From: DASUCS01 sp041166745
Lineage (GTDB): Bacteria; Actinomycetota; Acidimicrobiia; Acidimicrobiales; JACDCH01
Reading direction: 5' to 3'
DNA: 64,000 bases
Assembly: GCA_041166745.1 (NCBI GenBank)
Contig: JBEEGH010000028.1
Span: 351,331 to 415,330, forward strand
The notes under the pieces were generated by a model that saw only the letters and a list, made by a program, of their open reading frames with translations, was not told where the DNA came from and did not search any database. This document shows positions 32,333 through 41,157 of this stretch, piece after piece. How positions within the stretch are numbered: position 1 is the first letter of the stretch; each line of letters begins with the position of its first letter. A program made the position numbers and the translations under genes.

Positions 32333-33406
32333 TCAGGGACGAGCGAAGACTTCTCGCAGTTCCAACGGGATGGCGACTTCGAGTTGGTCGTAGGTGCACT
32401 GGCCTGGCGTCTTGTCCGGGCGCCAGCGCTGGAAGCGGGCCACGCGGCGGAACCGTTGTGACTGGAGCTGGTCGAACTCCACCTCGATCACGCGCTCGAC
32501 GCGCAGCGGTTCCCACGACAGATCCTTCTGAGCGTTCCAGCGGCTCACCGCCCCGGGCATCCGGCCTGCGCCTGACATCTCCGCCCACCCCTGCCAGGGA
32601 TGCCCCTCGAGCGCGTTCTTCCGCAACGGTTCGAGCTCCGTCAGGAGCTCGTCTCGGAACTTCACGGCGAACGATGCGCACACGCCGACGTGATGGAGCG
32701 TGCCCTGGTCGTCGTACAGGCCGAGCAACATCGACCCGACGCCCTTGCCGTCCTTGTGCCACCGAAATCCGGCGACGGCGCAGTCGGCGGTTCGGTGGTG
32801 CTTCACTTTGAACATCACCCGCTTGTCCGGCAGATAGGCGACGTCCGACGGCTTCGCGACAACGCCATCGAGTCCGGCCCCTTCGAAGCGCGTGAACCAA
32901 TCGCGTGCTTCCTCGATCGACGAGGTAGCCGGTGTCAGGTGCACTGGCGGTTGCACGGACGAGAGCGCCTTCTCCAAGGCCGCCCGGCGTTCGGCGAACG
33001 GCCGCTCGGTCAAGTCCTGCTTGTCGACGGCGAGCACATCGAACGCGATGAACGCCGACGGCGTCTCCTCCGCGAGCCGCCGCACCCTCGAATCGGCGGG
33101 ATGAATGCGCTGCTGCAGCGCGTCGAAGTCGAGACCAGTTGCTCCTGGAACGACGATCTCGCCGTCGACGACGATGCGCTTCGGCAGCTCTCGCTTGAGG
33201 GCGTCGACGAGCTCAGGGAAGTACCGCGTGAGCGGACGTTCGTTGCGACTGCCGAGCACGACCTCGTCTCCGTCGCGGAAGACGATGCAGCGAAAGCCGT
33301 CCCACTTCGGTTCGAAGATCAGATCGGCACTCGTGGGCAGGTCGTCGAGGGTGCCGACGCCCTTGGAGAGCATCGGTGGAACAGGGGGCATGACCGGGAG
33401 GTCCAT
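32333..33406 (-). CDS. ATP-dependent DNA ligase (LigC/LigD ligase domain type)
   Basis: A 357-residue nick-sealing ligase. The adenylated lysine is K34 in IFEPKWDGFRCIVF (motif I, KxDG). Motif III-like FIAFDVLAVD, motif IV LDGVVAKPSD and motif V VMFKVKHHRTADC are present. The OB-fold domain follows with GSMLLGLYDDQG and RFQRWRPDKTPGQCTYDQL. Size and layout fit LigC or the ligase part of LigD. ATG at 33406 is taken; a second ATG at 33391 (MPPVPPML) is possible. The frame is open upstream to 33712 without homology. It faces the polymerase gene, so the two halves of a LigD-like system are encoded separately. Confidence 0.9.
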   Translation of the reverse strand: MDLPVMPPVPPMLSKGVGTLDDLPTSADLIFEPKWDGFRCIVFRDGDEVVLGSRNERPLTRYFPELVDALKRELPKRIVVDGEIVVPGATGLDFDALQQRIHPADSRVRRLAEETPSAFIAFDVLAVDKQDLTERPFAERRAALEKALSSVQPPVHLTPATSSIEEARDWFTRFEGAGLDGVVAKPSDVAYLPDKRVMFKVKHHRTADCAVAGFRWHKDGKGVGSMLLGLYDDQGTLHHVGVCASFAVKFRDELLTELEPLRKNALEGHPWQGWAEMSGAGRMPGAVSRWNAQKDLSWEPLRVERVIEVEFDQLQSQRFRRVARFQRWRPDKTPGQCTYDQLEVAIPLELREVFARP

Positions 33407-33431
33407 CGCGGGCCAGACTACGAGCGTGACG

Positions 33432-34127
33432 ATGCAAGAGGGGACGCCCGCCGACTGGTACGAGGACCCGTCGAAGGTCGGCGAGCTGAGATATTTCGAC
33501 GGCACGCAATGGACCGAGCACGTCACGATCGATGGTGTGCAGACAACCGCGCCATACGCGCCGTCCGAGTCGGCCCCACCGGCGGCCGGTGGAGATGTCG
33601 ACGAGGGTCCGGCACAGTCGTTCACGATGACCCGCCACGCCCAGTGGCGAACCGAGGACGAGAAGCCGCTCGAGATCGTTGGCCCGGTGGGCCTGCTCGG
33701 CCGATTCGTCACGATGCTCGACGGAGCGCCCGGATACCGATTCGACGATGCTCAGGGCGGCGCCGTTTTGGCATTGTCCAAGCCGAGCCTCAAGATGGCA
33801 GTCGACGTGGCGGATCCGGCGGGATACCGCATCGGCACGATCACCAAGGTCGGTCGCCTGCATTCTCGGTACGACATCGTCCGCGCCGACGGCAAGCCGC
33901 CCGCGACCCTGCGACTCGTTGTCGGTGCCACCGATGATTGGGAGCTGCACAGCAACAGCACTCGCAGTGCGGTGATCACCAGGACGACCAAGTCGGCCGC
34001 CGATGCCCTCAACTTCGCCGACGTCGACTACGTCGTGACCATCACGGCCCCGCTCGACGACCAGCTCCAGCGCCTGTTGCTCGCGCTGCCGCTCGCGATC
34101 GACATCCTCGACACGCAATCCTTGTAG
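33432..34127 (+). CDS. DUF2510 domain protein
   Basis: A 231-residue protein. Residues about 4-35 (PADWYEDPSKVGELRYFDGT, QWTEHV) are a DUF2510 domain, a short Trp-rich actinobacterial module usually found at the N-terminus of membrane proteins. An acidic linker follows. The C-terminal 150 residues (YRFDDAQGGAVLALSKPSL and following) resemble the tubby/LURP-like or scramblase-type beta barrel, but this is uncertain. There is no transmembrane helix. ATG at 33432 is chosen; a GTG two codons earlier (33426) is equally possible. It is divergent from the ligase gene by about 25 bases. Confidence 0.75.
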   Translation: MQEGTPADWYEDPSKVGELRYFDGTQWTEHVTIDGVQTTAPYAPSESAPPAAGGDVDEGPAQSFTMTRHAQWRTEDEKPLEIVGPVGLLGRFVTMLDGAPGYRFDDAQGGAVLALSKPSLKMAVDVADPAGYRIGTITKVGRLHSRYDIVRADGKPPATLRLVVGATDDWELHSNSTRSAVITRTTKSAADALNFADVDYVVTITAPLDDQLQRLLLALPLAIDILDTQSL

Positions 34128-34178
34128 CGAGACCCTGATCAGGGGAACCAGCGGTCATGGTCGGACGTCCAACCGGCC

Positions 34179-34931
34179 ATGCGCATCTTCCGAGCAGCTG
34201 CGGGTGTCCTGTTCATCGCCGCGATCGCGGCCGGATGCGCCGGAGGAGATACGCCGGCGCGGGGGGCGACCGCGGCCGGGTCGACGACCACCGACGCGAC
34301 GCCGTCGATCGCGGCGCAAGGCGTTGGGCGAGTCACCGGCGTGCCCAACGTGCTCACCGTTGCATTCAGCCTCCACACCCAGGGCGACAGCGCGCAGCAG
34401 ACGCTGGCCGACAACAGCGCGCAGACGCAAGGCGTCCTCGACGCGCTGAAGGCGCAGGGCATCGAGGACAAGGACGTGCAGACAACCAATGTGTCGGTCG
34501 GCCCGCGATACGACAATCGCATCCCTCCGCGCATCATCGGCTACTCCGCCGACAACAGCTTCACGGTGAAGTTGCGTGACCTGACGAAGGCGGGCAGCCA
34601 GATAGATGCTCTCGTCGGTGTCGGCGGCGATGCCCTCCAGGTGCAGGGAATCGGCTATTCGATCAACGACTCCACCGCGCTGCTGGCTCAAGCGCGGGCT
34701 GATGCGGTCAAGCGGGCAGGTGAACAGGCGCAGCAAATGGCAGACGCCGCCGGCATCGAACTCGGAGCGATACGCACGATCTCCGAGGTGCCACAGCAGA
34801 CGGGCTATCCCTTCGACCAGCTGCAGTTCAGCGGCCGAGGCACGGGCGGCGACGCCGCGGCTTCCGTCCCGTTGGCGCCCGGAAGCCAGGAGCTCACGCT
34901 GACGGTGACGGTCGTCTTCGACATCGGGTGA
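34179..34931 (+). CDS. SIMPL-domain (DUF541) lipoprotein
   Basis: A 250-residue exported protein. The N-terminus RAAAGVLFIAAIAAGCAGGD is a lipoprotein signal with Cys in the AAGC lipobox, so it should be anchored to the outer face of the membrane. A Thr/Ala-rich linker precedes the SIMPL (DUF541) domain, seen in SIAAQGVGRVTGVPNVLTV, LKAQGIEDKDVQTTNVSVGP, and ARADAVKRAGEQAQQMADAA. The function of this family is not settled. It lies 32 bases upstream of the carboxylase gene and might share its transcript. Confidence 0.85.
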   Translation: MRIFRAAAGVLFIAAIAAGCAGGDTPARGATAAGSTTTDATPSIAAQGVGRVTGVPNVLTVAFSLHTQGDSAQQTLADNSAQTQGVLDALKAQGIEDKDVQTTNVSVGPRYDNRIPPRIIGYSADNSFTVKLRDLTKAGSQIDALVGVGGDALQVQGIGYSINDSTALLAQARADAVKRAGEQAQQMADAAGIELGAIRTISEVPQQTGYPFDQLQFSGRGTGGDAAASVPLAPGSQELTLTVTVVFDIG

Positions 34932-34963
34932 GGCCCGGCGGGTCCACTACCCTCGGACGCGCC

Positions 34964-36514
34964 ATGTCGGAACACCCGGTGAGCGAGCGGCTCGAGCAGC
35001 TCAACAAACGCAAGGAGCAGGCCCTCAACGCCGGCTCGGAGTCGGCCCGCCATCGTCAGCACGACCGAGGCAAGATGCTCGCCCGCGAGCGAGTCGAGTA
35101 CCTGCTCGACCCCGGCTCGTTCCACGAGCTCGATCTCCTCGCCCGCACGCGCCTGGCCGAGGCGACCGACCGGCCCTACACCGACGGTGTCATCACCGGC
35201 TGGGGCACGGTCGACGGCCGGAAGGTGTTCATCTTCAGCCAAGACTTCACGATTTTCGGCGGCGCGCTCGGCGAGGTGTTCGCCGAGAAGATCCACAAGC
35301 TCATGGACATGGCGCAGAAGGTGGGCGCACCGCTGATCGGAATCAACGACGGGGCCGGCGCTCGTATCCAAGAGGGCGTCGTGAGCCTCGACAGTTACGG
35401 CGGCATCTTCTATCGCAACGTGCAGTCGTCCGGTGTCATCCCGCAGATCAGCGTGATCATGGGTCCGTGCGCCGGCGGTGCGGTGTACAGCCCCGCGATG
35501 ACCGACTTCGTCTTCATGGTCGACGGCACGTCGTACATGTTCATCACCGGGCCCGACGTCGTGAAGACCGTGACCGGCGAAGAGGTCACGCAGCAAGAGC
35601 TCGGCGGCGCGATCACCCACGCATCGAAGTCCGGTGTCTGTCAGTTCATGGCGGCCGACGACAAAGCCTGTCTCGACGACGTCCGTTACCTGCTGAGCTT
35701 CCTGCCGGCGAACAATCTCGAAGACCCACCCGTGTTCGCCACCACTGACGATCCGCAACGCCGGTGTCCTGAGCTGATCGAGCTGATCCCGGCGTCGCCG
35801 AATCAGCCGTACGACATGCACAAGGTCATCGAGTCGGTCGTCGACGACGGTGAGTTCTTCGAATACGCGTCGCGGTGGGCTCCGAACATCTTGTGTGGCT
35901 TCGCGCGCATCGACGGTCACCCGGTCGGCATCGTCGGAAACCAACCGCTGCACCTCGCTGGCGTGCTCGACATCGAATCGTCGGAGAAGGCCGCCCGCTT
36001 CGTGCGCACCTGCGATGCGTTCAACATCCCGCTCCTCACGTTCGTCGACGTGCCCGGCTTCCTGCCGGGTGTCGATCAGGAGTACGGCGGCATCATCCGT
36101 CACGGCGCCAAGCTGCTGTACGCCTACTGCGAGTCGACCGTCCCGCGAATCCAGATCGTCGTGCGCAAGGCGTACGGCGGCGCGTACGTGGTCATGAACT
36201 CGAAGTCGATCGGCGCCGACCTCGCGTTTGCCTGGCCATCCGCTGAGCTCGCGGTCATGGGCCCGCAGGGGGCGGTCGAGATCGTGTATCGCCGCGAGCT
36301 GCAGATGGCCGCTGATCCCGACGCCCGCAAGGCCGAACTCGTGGAGGAGTACACCGAGCGTTTCGCGAATCCGTACGGCGCGGCTGAACGCGGCTTCGTC
36401 GACGACGTGATCGATCCCGCCGAAACGAGAATGAAGATCGTCGCCGGCTTCGATCTGTTGCGCTCGAAGCGAGAAGAGCTGCCCAAGCGCAAGCACGGCA
36501 ACTCGCCGCTGTAG
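34964..36514 (+). CDS. acyl-CoA (propionyl-CoA) carboxylase beta subunit
   Basis: A 516-residue carboxyltransferase that moves CO2 from biotin to propionyl- or acetyl-CoA. The sequence is of the actinobacterial PccB/AccD type: ARERVEYLLDPGSFHELDLL, FSQDFTIFGGALGEVFAEKI, GINDGAGARIQEGV, GPCAGGAVYSPAMTDFVFMV, and in the second half FVDVPGFLPGVDQEYGGIIR and KAYGGAYVVMNSK. Both oxyanion regions (GAGARIQ and YGGAYV) are intact. The start is the ATG at 34964; the 12-codon extension upstream is not conserved. A tiny epsilon-like gene follows 14 bases later. The biotin carboxylase subunit is not in the window. The product methylmalonyl-CoA joins the pathway of the epimerase and mutase. Confidence 0.95.
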   Translation: MSEHPVSERLEQLNKRKEQALNAGSESARHRQHDRGKMLARERVEYLLDPGSFHELDLLARTRLAEATDRPYTDGVITGWGTVDGRKVFIFSQDFTIFGGALGEVFAEKIHKLMDMAQKVGAPLIGINDGAGARIQEGVVSLDSYGGIFYRNVQSSGVIPQISVIMGPCAGGAVYSPAMTDFVFMVDGTSYMFITGPDVVKTVTGEEVTQQELGGAITHASKSGVCQFMAADDKACLDDVRYLLSFLPANNLEDPPVFATTDDPQRRCPELIELIPASPNQPYDMHKVIESVVDDGEFFEYASRWAPNILCGFARIDGHPVGIVGNQPLHLAGVLDIESSEKAARFVRTCDAFNIPLLTFVDVPGFLPGVDQEYGGIIRHGAKLLYAYCESTVPRIQIVVRKAYGGAYVVMNSKSIGADLAFAWPSAELAVMGPQGAVEIVYRRELQMAADPDARKAELVEEYTERFANPYGAAERGFVDDVIDPAETRMKIVAGFDLLRSKREELPKRKHGNSPL

Positions 36515-36528
36515 GACGCAGCTGAACC

Positions 36529-36699
36529 ATGATCCAACCAGACGAAGAAGAGCTCGCCGCGATCGTGGCCGCGATCGAGATCGCCTGGCCCAAACCGGTG
36601 GTCGTTGTTCCACCGGCCAACGCGCAACCGTCGCGCTGGCGCTTCGCCGGCCGGTGGTGGAGCAAGCCCATTCCCGCCCGCCGCGAACGGCCTTGGTGA
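36529..36699 (+). CDS. acyl-CoA carboxylase epsilon-like subunit
   Basis: A 56-residue protein encoded just behind the carboxylase beta gene. It starts MIQPDEEELAAIVAAIEIAW, an acidic helix, and ends WRFAGRWWSKPIPARRERPW. The acidic helix plus Trp/Arg-rich end is the pattern of the small epsilon subunits that stabilise actinobacterial acyl-CoA carboxylases. The ATG at 36529 is 14 bases after the beta stop, and the TGA at 36697-36699 lies 13 bases before the metallophosphoesterase ATG. It is short and easily missed. Confidence 0.8.
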   Translation: MIQPDEEELAAIVAAIEIAWPKPVVVVPPANAQPSRWRFAGRWWSKPIPARRERPW

Positions 36700-36712
36700 C
36701 GAGCTGGCCTCG

Positions 36713-37714
36713 ATGGAGGTGACGACCGTTGCCGACGACGAGGTCGTGTTGTTCGACGGCCCGTCGATGTCTCGGCACGAAGGGCTCGCTCCCGACACCG
36801 AGCACGACCTCAACGGGGTCACGGTGCGCACGCTGCCGCGGCCCGGTGGTGCGCTGCTCTGTCGGTTCGCGACGGTCAACGACGTGCACTTCGGCGAGAC
36901 CGAGTGCGGAGTCATGGAGGGCTTCGAGCTCGGCCCGGTCTTCGCGGCCGAAGAAGGCGACGATCCCTACCCGGAAGTGATGAACCGCGGTGCCATCGCC
37001 GAGATGTCCGCCATCGATCCCGCGGTCGTCTTGGTGAAAGGCGATCTCACCGATCGCGGGGTGAAGGAGGAGTACGACGCCTTTCTGTCCGCCTACGAGT
37101 CGGCATTCGGCGAACGGCTTTTACACATCCGTGGCAACCACGACGCGTACGAAGGCGAGCCGTTCGCAGACAACGCGCCGTTCGTCGTCGATTTGCCGGG
37201 CGTACGCCTGGCCGCCATCGACACCGTGATCCCGCGACACCACACCGGCGGAGTCACGGCTGCTCAGATCGAGTGGCTCGACACCGTGGCCGCGGAGAGC
37301 GATCGACCCGTATTGGTGTTCGGTCATCATCACGTGTGGAGTCCCGAGTCCCGAAGCCGTGAAGCGGGCTACTTCGGGATCAACCCTGATGACTCCGAGC
37401 GGCTCGTCGAAGTCGTTGCCCGCCGGCAGTCGATCCGCGGATACTTCGCGGGGCATACGCACCGCAATCGTGTGCGCCGTTTCGCCGTCACCGGCGACGT
37501 GCCCTGGGTCGAGGTCGCCTGCGTGAAGGACTTCCCCGGCACGTGGGCCGAGTATCGAGTGTTCGACGGCGGCGTGCTCCAGATCCACCGACGCATCTCC
37601 ACTCCCGAAGCGCTGGCGTGGACAGAGAAGACCCGCGGGATGTTCGGCGGTCTCTACCCCGACTACGCGTTCGGCACGCTCGAAGACCGCTGTTTCGCAA
37701 TCTCGACGCAATAG
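36713..37714 (+). CDS. calcineurin-like metallophosphoesterase
   Basis: A 333-residue two-metal phosphoesterase. All five family motifs are present: TVNDVHFGE (DxH), VLVKGDLTDRG (GDxxD), LHIRGNHDAYE (GNHD), LVFGHHHVW (GH) and YFAGHTHRNR (GHTH). The N-terminal 45 residues precede the domain. No signal peptide is seen, so it is probably cytoplasmic and may act on cyclic nucleotides or phosphodiesters. I chose the ATG at 36713; the open frame continues upstream through the epsilon gene in another frame. A hairpin at the stop codon ends the transcript. Confidence 0.87.
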   Translation: MEVTTVADDEVVLFDGPSMSRHEGLAPDTEHDLNGVTVRTLPRPGGALLCRFATVNDVHFGETECGVMEGFELGPVFAAEEGDDPYPEVMNRGAIAEMSAIDPAVVLVKGDLTDRGVKEEYDAFLSAYESAFGERLLHIRGNHDAYEGEPFADNAPFVVDLPGVRLAAIDTVIPRHHTGGVTAAQIEWLDTVAAESDRPVLVFGHHHVWSPESRSREAGYFGINPDDSERLVEVVARRQSIRGYFAGHTHRNRVRRFAVTGDVPWVEVACVKDFPGTWAEYRVFDGGVLQIHRRISTPEALAWTEKTRGMFGGLYPDYAFGTLEDRCFAISTQ

Positions 37715-37743
37715 GCATCGCTGGAGCGGCGCCTATTGCGTCG
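37704..37743. terminator. bidirectional hairpin terminator
   Basis: A perfect 13-bp stem CGACGCAATAGGC / GCCTATTGCGTCG with a 14-base loop includes the metallophosphoesterase stop codon. It separates it from the convergent GGDEF-like gene that ends at 37756. Confidence 0.7.
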
Positions 37744-37755
37744 CGAGAACGATGG

Positions 37756-38460
37756 TCAGTCGGCGGTGGCGACCTCGATGCGGTCTTGGTGCCATTCGCG
37801 TGCGGCTTCGAGCGCGTTGGCGGCTCGGTCGAACAACTCCCACGCGTCGAACGCGTGCGCGGGGTAGCAGGCAATGCCGGCCCACAACGTTTGGCCGGGT
37901 CGCTCGAGTGCGAGGGCACGACGCACGCGCTCGACAGTCCACACGGCGCCGTTCTCCGGAGTGTCTTCGAGGATGAGCGCGAAGCGGCCGTCGTCGAGCC
38001 GGCAGGCGGTGTCCGCATCGCGCAACGTGGCGCGCACCCCTTCGGCCACCAAGTCGGGCGCAACCGGAGACGGTGCCCCTTCGCGTACGCCTTCGGAGAC
38101 TTGAACGAGGACGACGGCGACCGGGCGCAGGTGACGGCGGGCGGCCGACACGCGCGTGTCCAAGCTCACTCTGAAGAACTGCTCGTTGAACAACCCGGTC
38201 GATGCGTCCGTCAGCGAACCTTCGCCGTCGACTTCCTCGTCCGTCTCCGCGTCGACGTCGGCGTCGAGGGGTCGAATGTCTGCCGCAGCCAACGTGGCGG
38301 TCGTTGCCTCGTGCTCGAGCTCGGATACGCGGCTGGTGAGCACTCGCTCGCGCTCGACAGACTCCGCGAGCCGCCGCCGGTCGCGCACCGTCAGGATCGC
38401 CAGAGCGATCGCTGCGACCGCGCAGAGGGCGAGCGGGACCACCACCCAGCTGTCGCTCAT
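37756..38460 (-). CDS. membrane-anchored degenerate GGDEF-domain protein
   Basis: A 234-residue protein. An N-terminal helix (WVVVPLALCAVAAIALAILT, residues 5-24) anchors it; a coiled coil and an acidic linker follow (DADVDAETDEEVDGEG). The C-terminal domain from about residue 85 (DASTGLFNEQFFRVSLDTRV) has the entry motif of GGDEF domains. The signature position reads CRLDDGRFALILED, so GGDEF is replaced by DDGRF, and the downstream AGIACYP keeps the family ending. It is therefore unlikely to make c-di-GMP and may bind a nucleotide or a protein. It lies 34 bases downstream of the mutase gene. A c-di-GMP effector (BldD) is encoded 7 kb away. Confidence 0.75.
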   Translation of the reverse strand: MSDSWVVVPLALCAVAAIALAILTVRDRRRLAESVERERVLTSRVSELEHEATTATLAAADIRPLDADVDAETDEEVDGEGSLTDASTGLFNEQFFRVSLDTRVSAARRHLRPVAVVLVQVSEGVREGAPSPVAPDLVAEGVRATLRDADTACRLDDGRFALILEDTPENGAVWTVERVRRALALERPGQTLWAGIACYPAHAFDAWELFDRAANALEAAREWHQDRIEVATAD

Positions 38461-38494
38461 TGGTGCACCACTATCGGCGGAAGCGCTGAGGGAT

Positions 38495-40450
38495 TCAAGG
38501 TTCGCCCCTGCGAGCGATGGCCAGCTCGGCGATCTCGGCCATGATCCGGCCGAGCCGGAAGTCCTTCGGGGTGTACACGGCCGCCACGCCATCGGCGAGG
38601 AGAGCGGCGCGGTCGCTCTCGGGGATGATGCCGCCCACGACCACGGGGGCGTCGACGCCTTCGCGGCGCAAGAGCCGAACGATCTCGGGCACCAGATCGA
38701 GGTGAGACCCGGACAGGATCGACAGGCCGACGACGTCGACGTCCTCGTCACGGGCCGTCGCGGCGATCTGCTCGGGTGTGAGACGGATGCCCTGGTACAC
38801 GACCTCCATGCCGGCGTCCCGGGCGGCCACCGCGATCTGCTCGGCTCCGTTCGAATGACCGTCGAGGCCGGGCTTCGCCACCAGCAACCGAGGCGGTCCA
38901 CCGACCATCGCTTTGGTCGTGACGGCAACGGCTTGTAGCTCGTCGGTCGTGCCCCCATGGCCCGCAGCCGCGCTGACGCCGGTGGGGGCGCGGTACTCAC
39001 CGAACACCTCGCGGAGAACGCCGGCCCACTCGCCGGTCGTGCCCCCGGCCTTGGCCAGCTCGATGGTGGCAGGCATCACGTTCTCGTCGGTGCCGGCCAC
39101 GCGCCGCAACTCGTCGAGCGCGTGCTTCACGGCATGGGCATCGCGGTTGGATCGCCAGGCCTGCACATCGGCGATGAGCTCGTCCTGCACTCCTGGATCG
39201 ACCGTGAGGATCAGCTCCTGGTCTTCGAGCGGAGATGGTGCGCTCTCGGTGAAGCAGTTCACGCCGACGATCTTGAGATCACCGTTCTCGATCCGACGTA
39301 CGCGTTCGGTGTGGCTGCGAACGAGCCGGCCCTTCAGCTCGTCGATGGCCTCGAACGCACCGCCCAGCGCGAGCACGTCGTCGAGCTCCGCACTGGCCGC
39401 CTCGACGAGCTCGGCGGTCTTGGCCTCGACGACATGCGATCCGGCGAACAGGTCGTCGTACTCGAGCAGGTCGGTCTCGTAGGCGAGTACCTGTTGGATG
39501 CGCAGCGACCACTGCTGGTCCCATGGCCGGGGGAGACCGAGCGCCTCGTTCCATGCTGGCAGCTGGATGGAACGAGCGCGAGCGTCTTTCGACAACGTGA
39601 CCCCGAGGGCCTCGAGAACGATGCGCTGAACGTTGTTCTCGGGTTGCGCCTCGGTGAGCCCGAGACTGTTGACCTGAACGCCGTAACGGAAACGGCGAGC
39701 CTTCTCGTCGGAGACGCCGTACCGCTCGCGACCGATGCGATCCCACATCTCGGTGAACGCCCGCATCTTGCACGTCTCTTCGACGAACCGAATGCCCGCG
39801 TTCACGAAGAAACTGATCGACGCGAACACCGCTGTGAAGCGATCGTCAGCGACCTGACCCGACTCGCGCACCGCGTCGAGCACACCGATGGCGGTGGCCA
39901 GTGCGTACGCGATCTCCTGCACGGGAGTCGCGCCGGCCTCTTGTAAGTGGTAGCTGCAGACATTGATCGGGTTCCACAACGGCACGTGGTGGGCGCAGAA
40001 CGCGACCATGTCGACGATGAGCCGCCGGCTGGGGTGCGGCGGGAAGATGTACGTGCCGCGGGACAGATACTCCTTCACGATGTCGTTCTGTGTCGTACCG
40101 CGCAGGAGCTCGGACGCGACGCCGTGCTGTTCGGCGTGGGCGACGTAGAGACCGAGCAGCCACCCAGCGGTCGCGTTGATCGTCATCGACGTGTTCATGG
40201 TGTCGACGGGGATGCCGTCGAGCAGCTGCTGCATGTGCCCGAGGTGGGCGACGGGTACGCCGACCTTGCCGACTTCGCCCCGTGCCTTGGGATCGTCCGG
40301 GTCGTACCCGGTCTGGGTCGGCAGGTCGAAGGCCACCGAGAGTCCGGTCTGACCCCGGGCGAGGTTCGTCCGATACAGGCGGTTCGACGCCTCGGCCGTG
40401 GAATGGCCTGAGTACGTGCGCATCAACCACGGGCGGTCAGGCTCGGCCAT
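38495..40450 (-). CDS. ecm: ethylmalonyl-CoA mutase (MeaA-like, B12-dependent)
   Basis: A 651-residue coenzyme-B12 mutase. The N-terminus RPWLMRTYSGHSTAEASNRL, then TNLARGQTGLSVAFDLPTQT and MNTSMTINATAGWLLGLY, match the MeaA/ethylmalonyl-CoA mutase branch rather than typical methylmalonyl-CoA mutase large subunits. The catalytic barrel occupies residues 1 to about 500. The cobalamin-binding domain follows with AKPGLDGHSNGAEQIAVAAR, the Dx HxxG motif with the cobalt-ligand H532, then GLSILSGSH and PVVVGGIIP. It converts ethylmalonyl-CoA to methylsuccinyl-CoA after Ccr and epimerase. ATG at 40450 is 14 bases after aat. The frame is open upstream but without homology. Confidence 0.88.
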   Translation of the reverse strand: MAEPDRPWLMRTYSGHSTAEASNRLYRTNLARGQTGLSVAFDLPTQTGYDPDDPKARGEVGKVGVPVAHLGHMQQLLDGIPVDTMNTSMTINATAGWLLGLYVAHAEQHGVASELLRGTTQNDIVKEYLSRGTYIFPPHPSRRLIVDMVAFCAHHVPLWNPINVCSYHLQEAGATPVQEIAYALATAIGVLDAVRESGQVADDRFTAVFASISFFVNAGIRFVEETCKMRAFTEMWDRIGRERYGVSDEKARRFRYGVQVNSLGLTEAQPENNVQRIVLEALGVTLSKDARARSIQLPAWNEALGLPRPWDQQWSLRIQQVLAYETDLLEYDDLFAGSHVVEAKTAELVEAASAELDDVLALGGAFEAIDELKGRLVRSHTERVRRIENGDLKIVGVNCFTESAPSPLEDQELILTVDPGVQDELIADVQAWRSNRDAHAVKHALDELRRVAGTDENVMPATIELAKAGGTTGEWAGVLREVFGEYRAPTGVSAAAGHGGTTDELQAVAVTTKAMVGGPPRLLVAKPGLDGHSNGAEQIAVAARDAGMEVVYQGIRLTPEQIAATARDEDVDVVGLSILSGSHLDLVPEIVRLLRREGVDAPVVVGGIIPESDRAALLADGVAAVYTPKDFRLGRIMAEIAELAIARRGEP

Positions 40451-40464
40451 GGTCCATTCTCCCG

Positions 40465-41157
40465 TCAGGTGAACGCTGACGGCAACGCCAGCCCCAGAGC
40501 AACATCGAGCCGCCGCAAGTAATCGAGCCGCGAGACCTCGATGGCACCGAGCGATTCGAGGTGCGGCGTCAGCCATTGCACGTCGAGCAGATGCCCTGCT
40601 CCACCGGTGCCGTCGGCCTGCATGCGTTCCACCAGCTCGACGAGCGCGACCTTGGATGCGTCGGTCGTGTGATGGAACATCGACTCGCCGGCGAAGAGCC
40701 CACCCACAGCGACGCCGTAGAGGCCACCGGCGAGCGTGCCGTCGTCGAGCGACCACGACTCGACGCTGTGGGCCCATCCGAGCTCGTGCAGCCGCACGTA
40801 GGCGTCTCGGACGCCGGCGCTGATCCATCGACCGGGACGGCTCGGGTCGGCGCACGTGTCGATGACCTGTTCGAACGCGGAGTCGATACGGACCTCGTAC
40901 CGGCGCCTGGAACGGCGCAAGGAGCGACTCACGTGCAATCCGCCGAGTGGGATCACGCCGCGCGGATCGGGTGACCACCACGCAATGATCTCTTCGCGCT
41001 GCAAGGGCATCGGAAAGATGCCGCTGCGATAGGCCAACAGCAGCGTGCCGGGTTCGAGGTCGGCCCCTGCGCCGACGATCCCGTTTTCGTCTGCTTCCGT
41101 TGCCTCGGGAAACCAGAACTGCGACGGAGCCGGTTCGGTTGGCGGCTTACTTGCGAT
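40465..41157 (-). CDS. aat: leucyl/phenylalanyl-tRNA-protein transferase
   Basis: An enzyme that adds Leu or Phe from tRNA to proteins with N-terminal Arg or Lys, marking them for ClpS/ClpAP-type degradation. Family blocks are FWFPEATEADENGIVGAGAD, LLLAYRSGIFPMP, AWWSPDPRGVIPL, HVSRSLRR, GRWISAGVRDAYVRLHELGW, HSVESW, GGLYGVAVGGLFAGESMFH and HLESLGAIEV. The start is a problem: no ATG, GTG or TTG exists between the upstream gene's stop (41147) and the conserved FWFPEA. I give the ATC at 41157 as a provisional start. Other options are the in-frame ATG at 41268, with a 122-base overlap, or an internal TTG that would cut the domain. A sequence error is also possible. Confidence 0.75.
   Translation of the reverse strand: MASKPPTEPAPSQFWFPEATEADENGIVGAGADLEPGTLLLAYRSGIFPMPLQREEIIAWWSPDPRGVIPLGGLHVSRSLRRSRRRYEVRIDSAFEQVIDTCADPSRPGRWISAGVRDAYVRLHELGWAHSVESWSLDDGTLAGGLYGVAVGGLFAGESMFHHTTDASKVALVELVERMQADGTGGAGHLLDVQWLTPHLESLGAIEVSRLDYLRRLDVALGLALPSAFT

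Noticed and set aside
34805..36889. 694-codon minus-strand open frame
   Set aside because: It is the antisense shadow of the carboxylase beta and neighbouring genes. High GC keeps the third frame open; the protein is His/Arg-rich with no family motifs.
37756..38460. active diguanylate cyclase
   Set aside because: The signature reads DDGRF in place of GGDEF, so catalysis is unlikely.
38495..40450. ordinary methylmalonyl-CoA mutase large subunit
   Set aside because: The N-terminal sequence and the cobalamin-domain motif match the MeaA/ethylmalonyl-CoA mutase branch, and no small subunit is adjacent; the distinction still rests on motif recognition.
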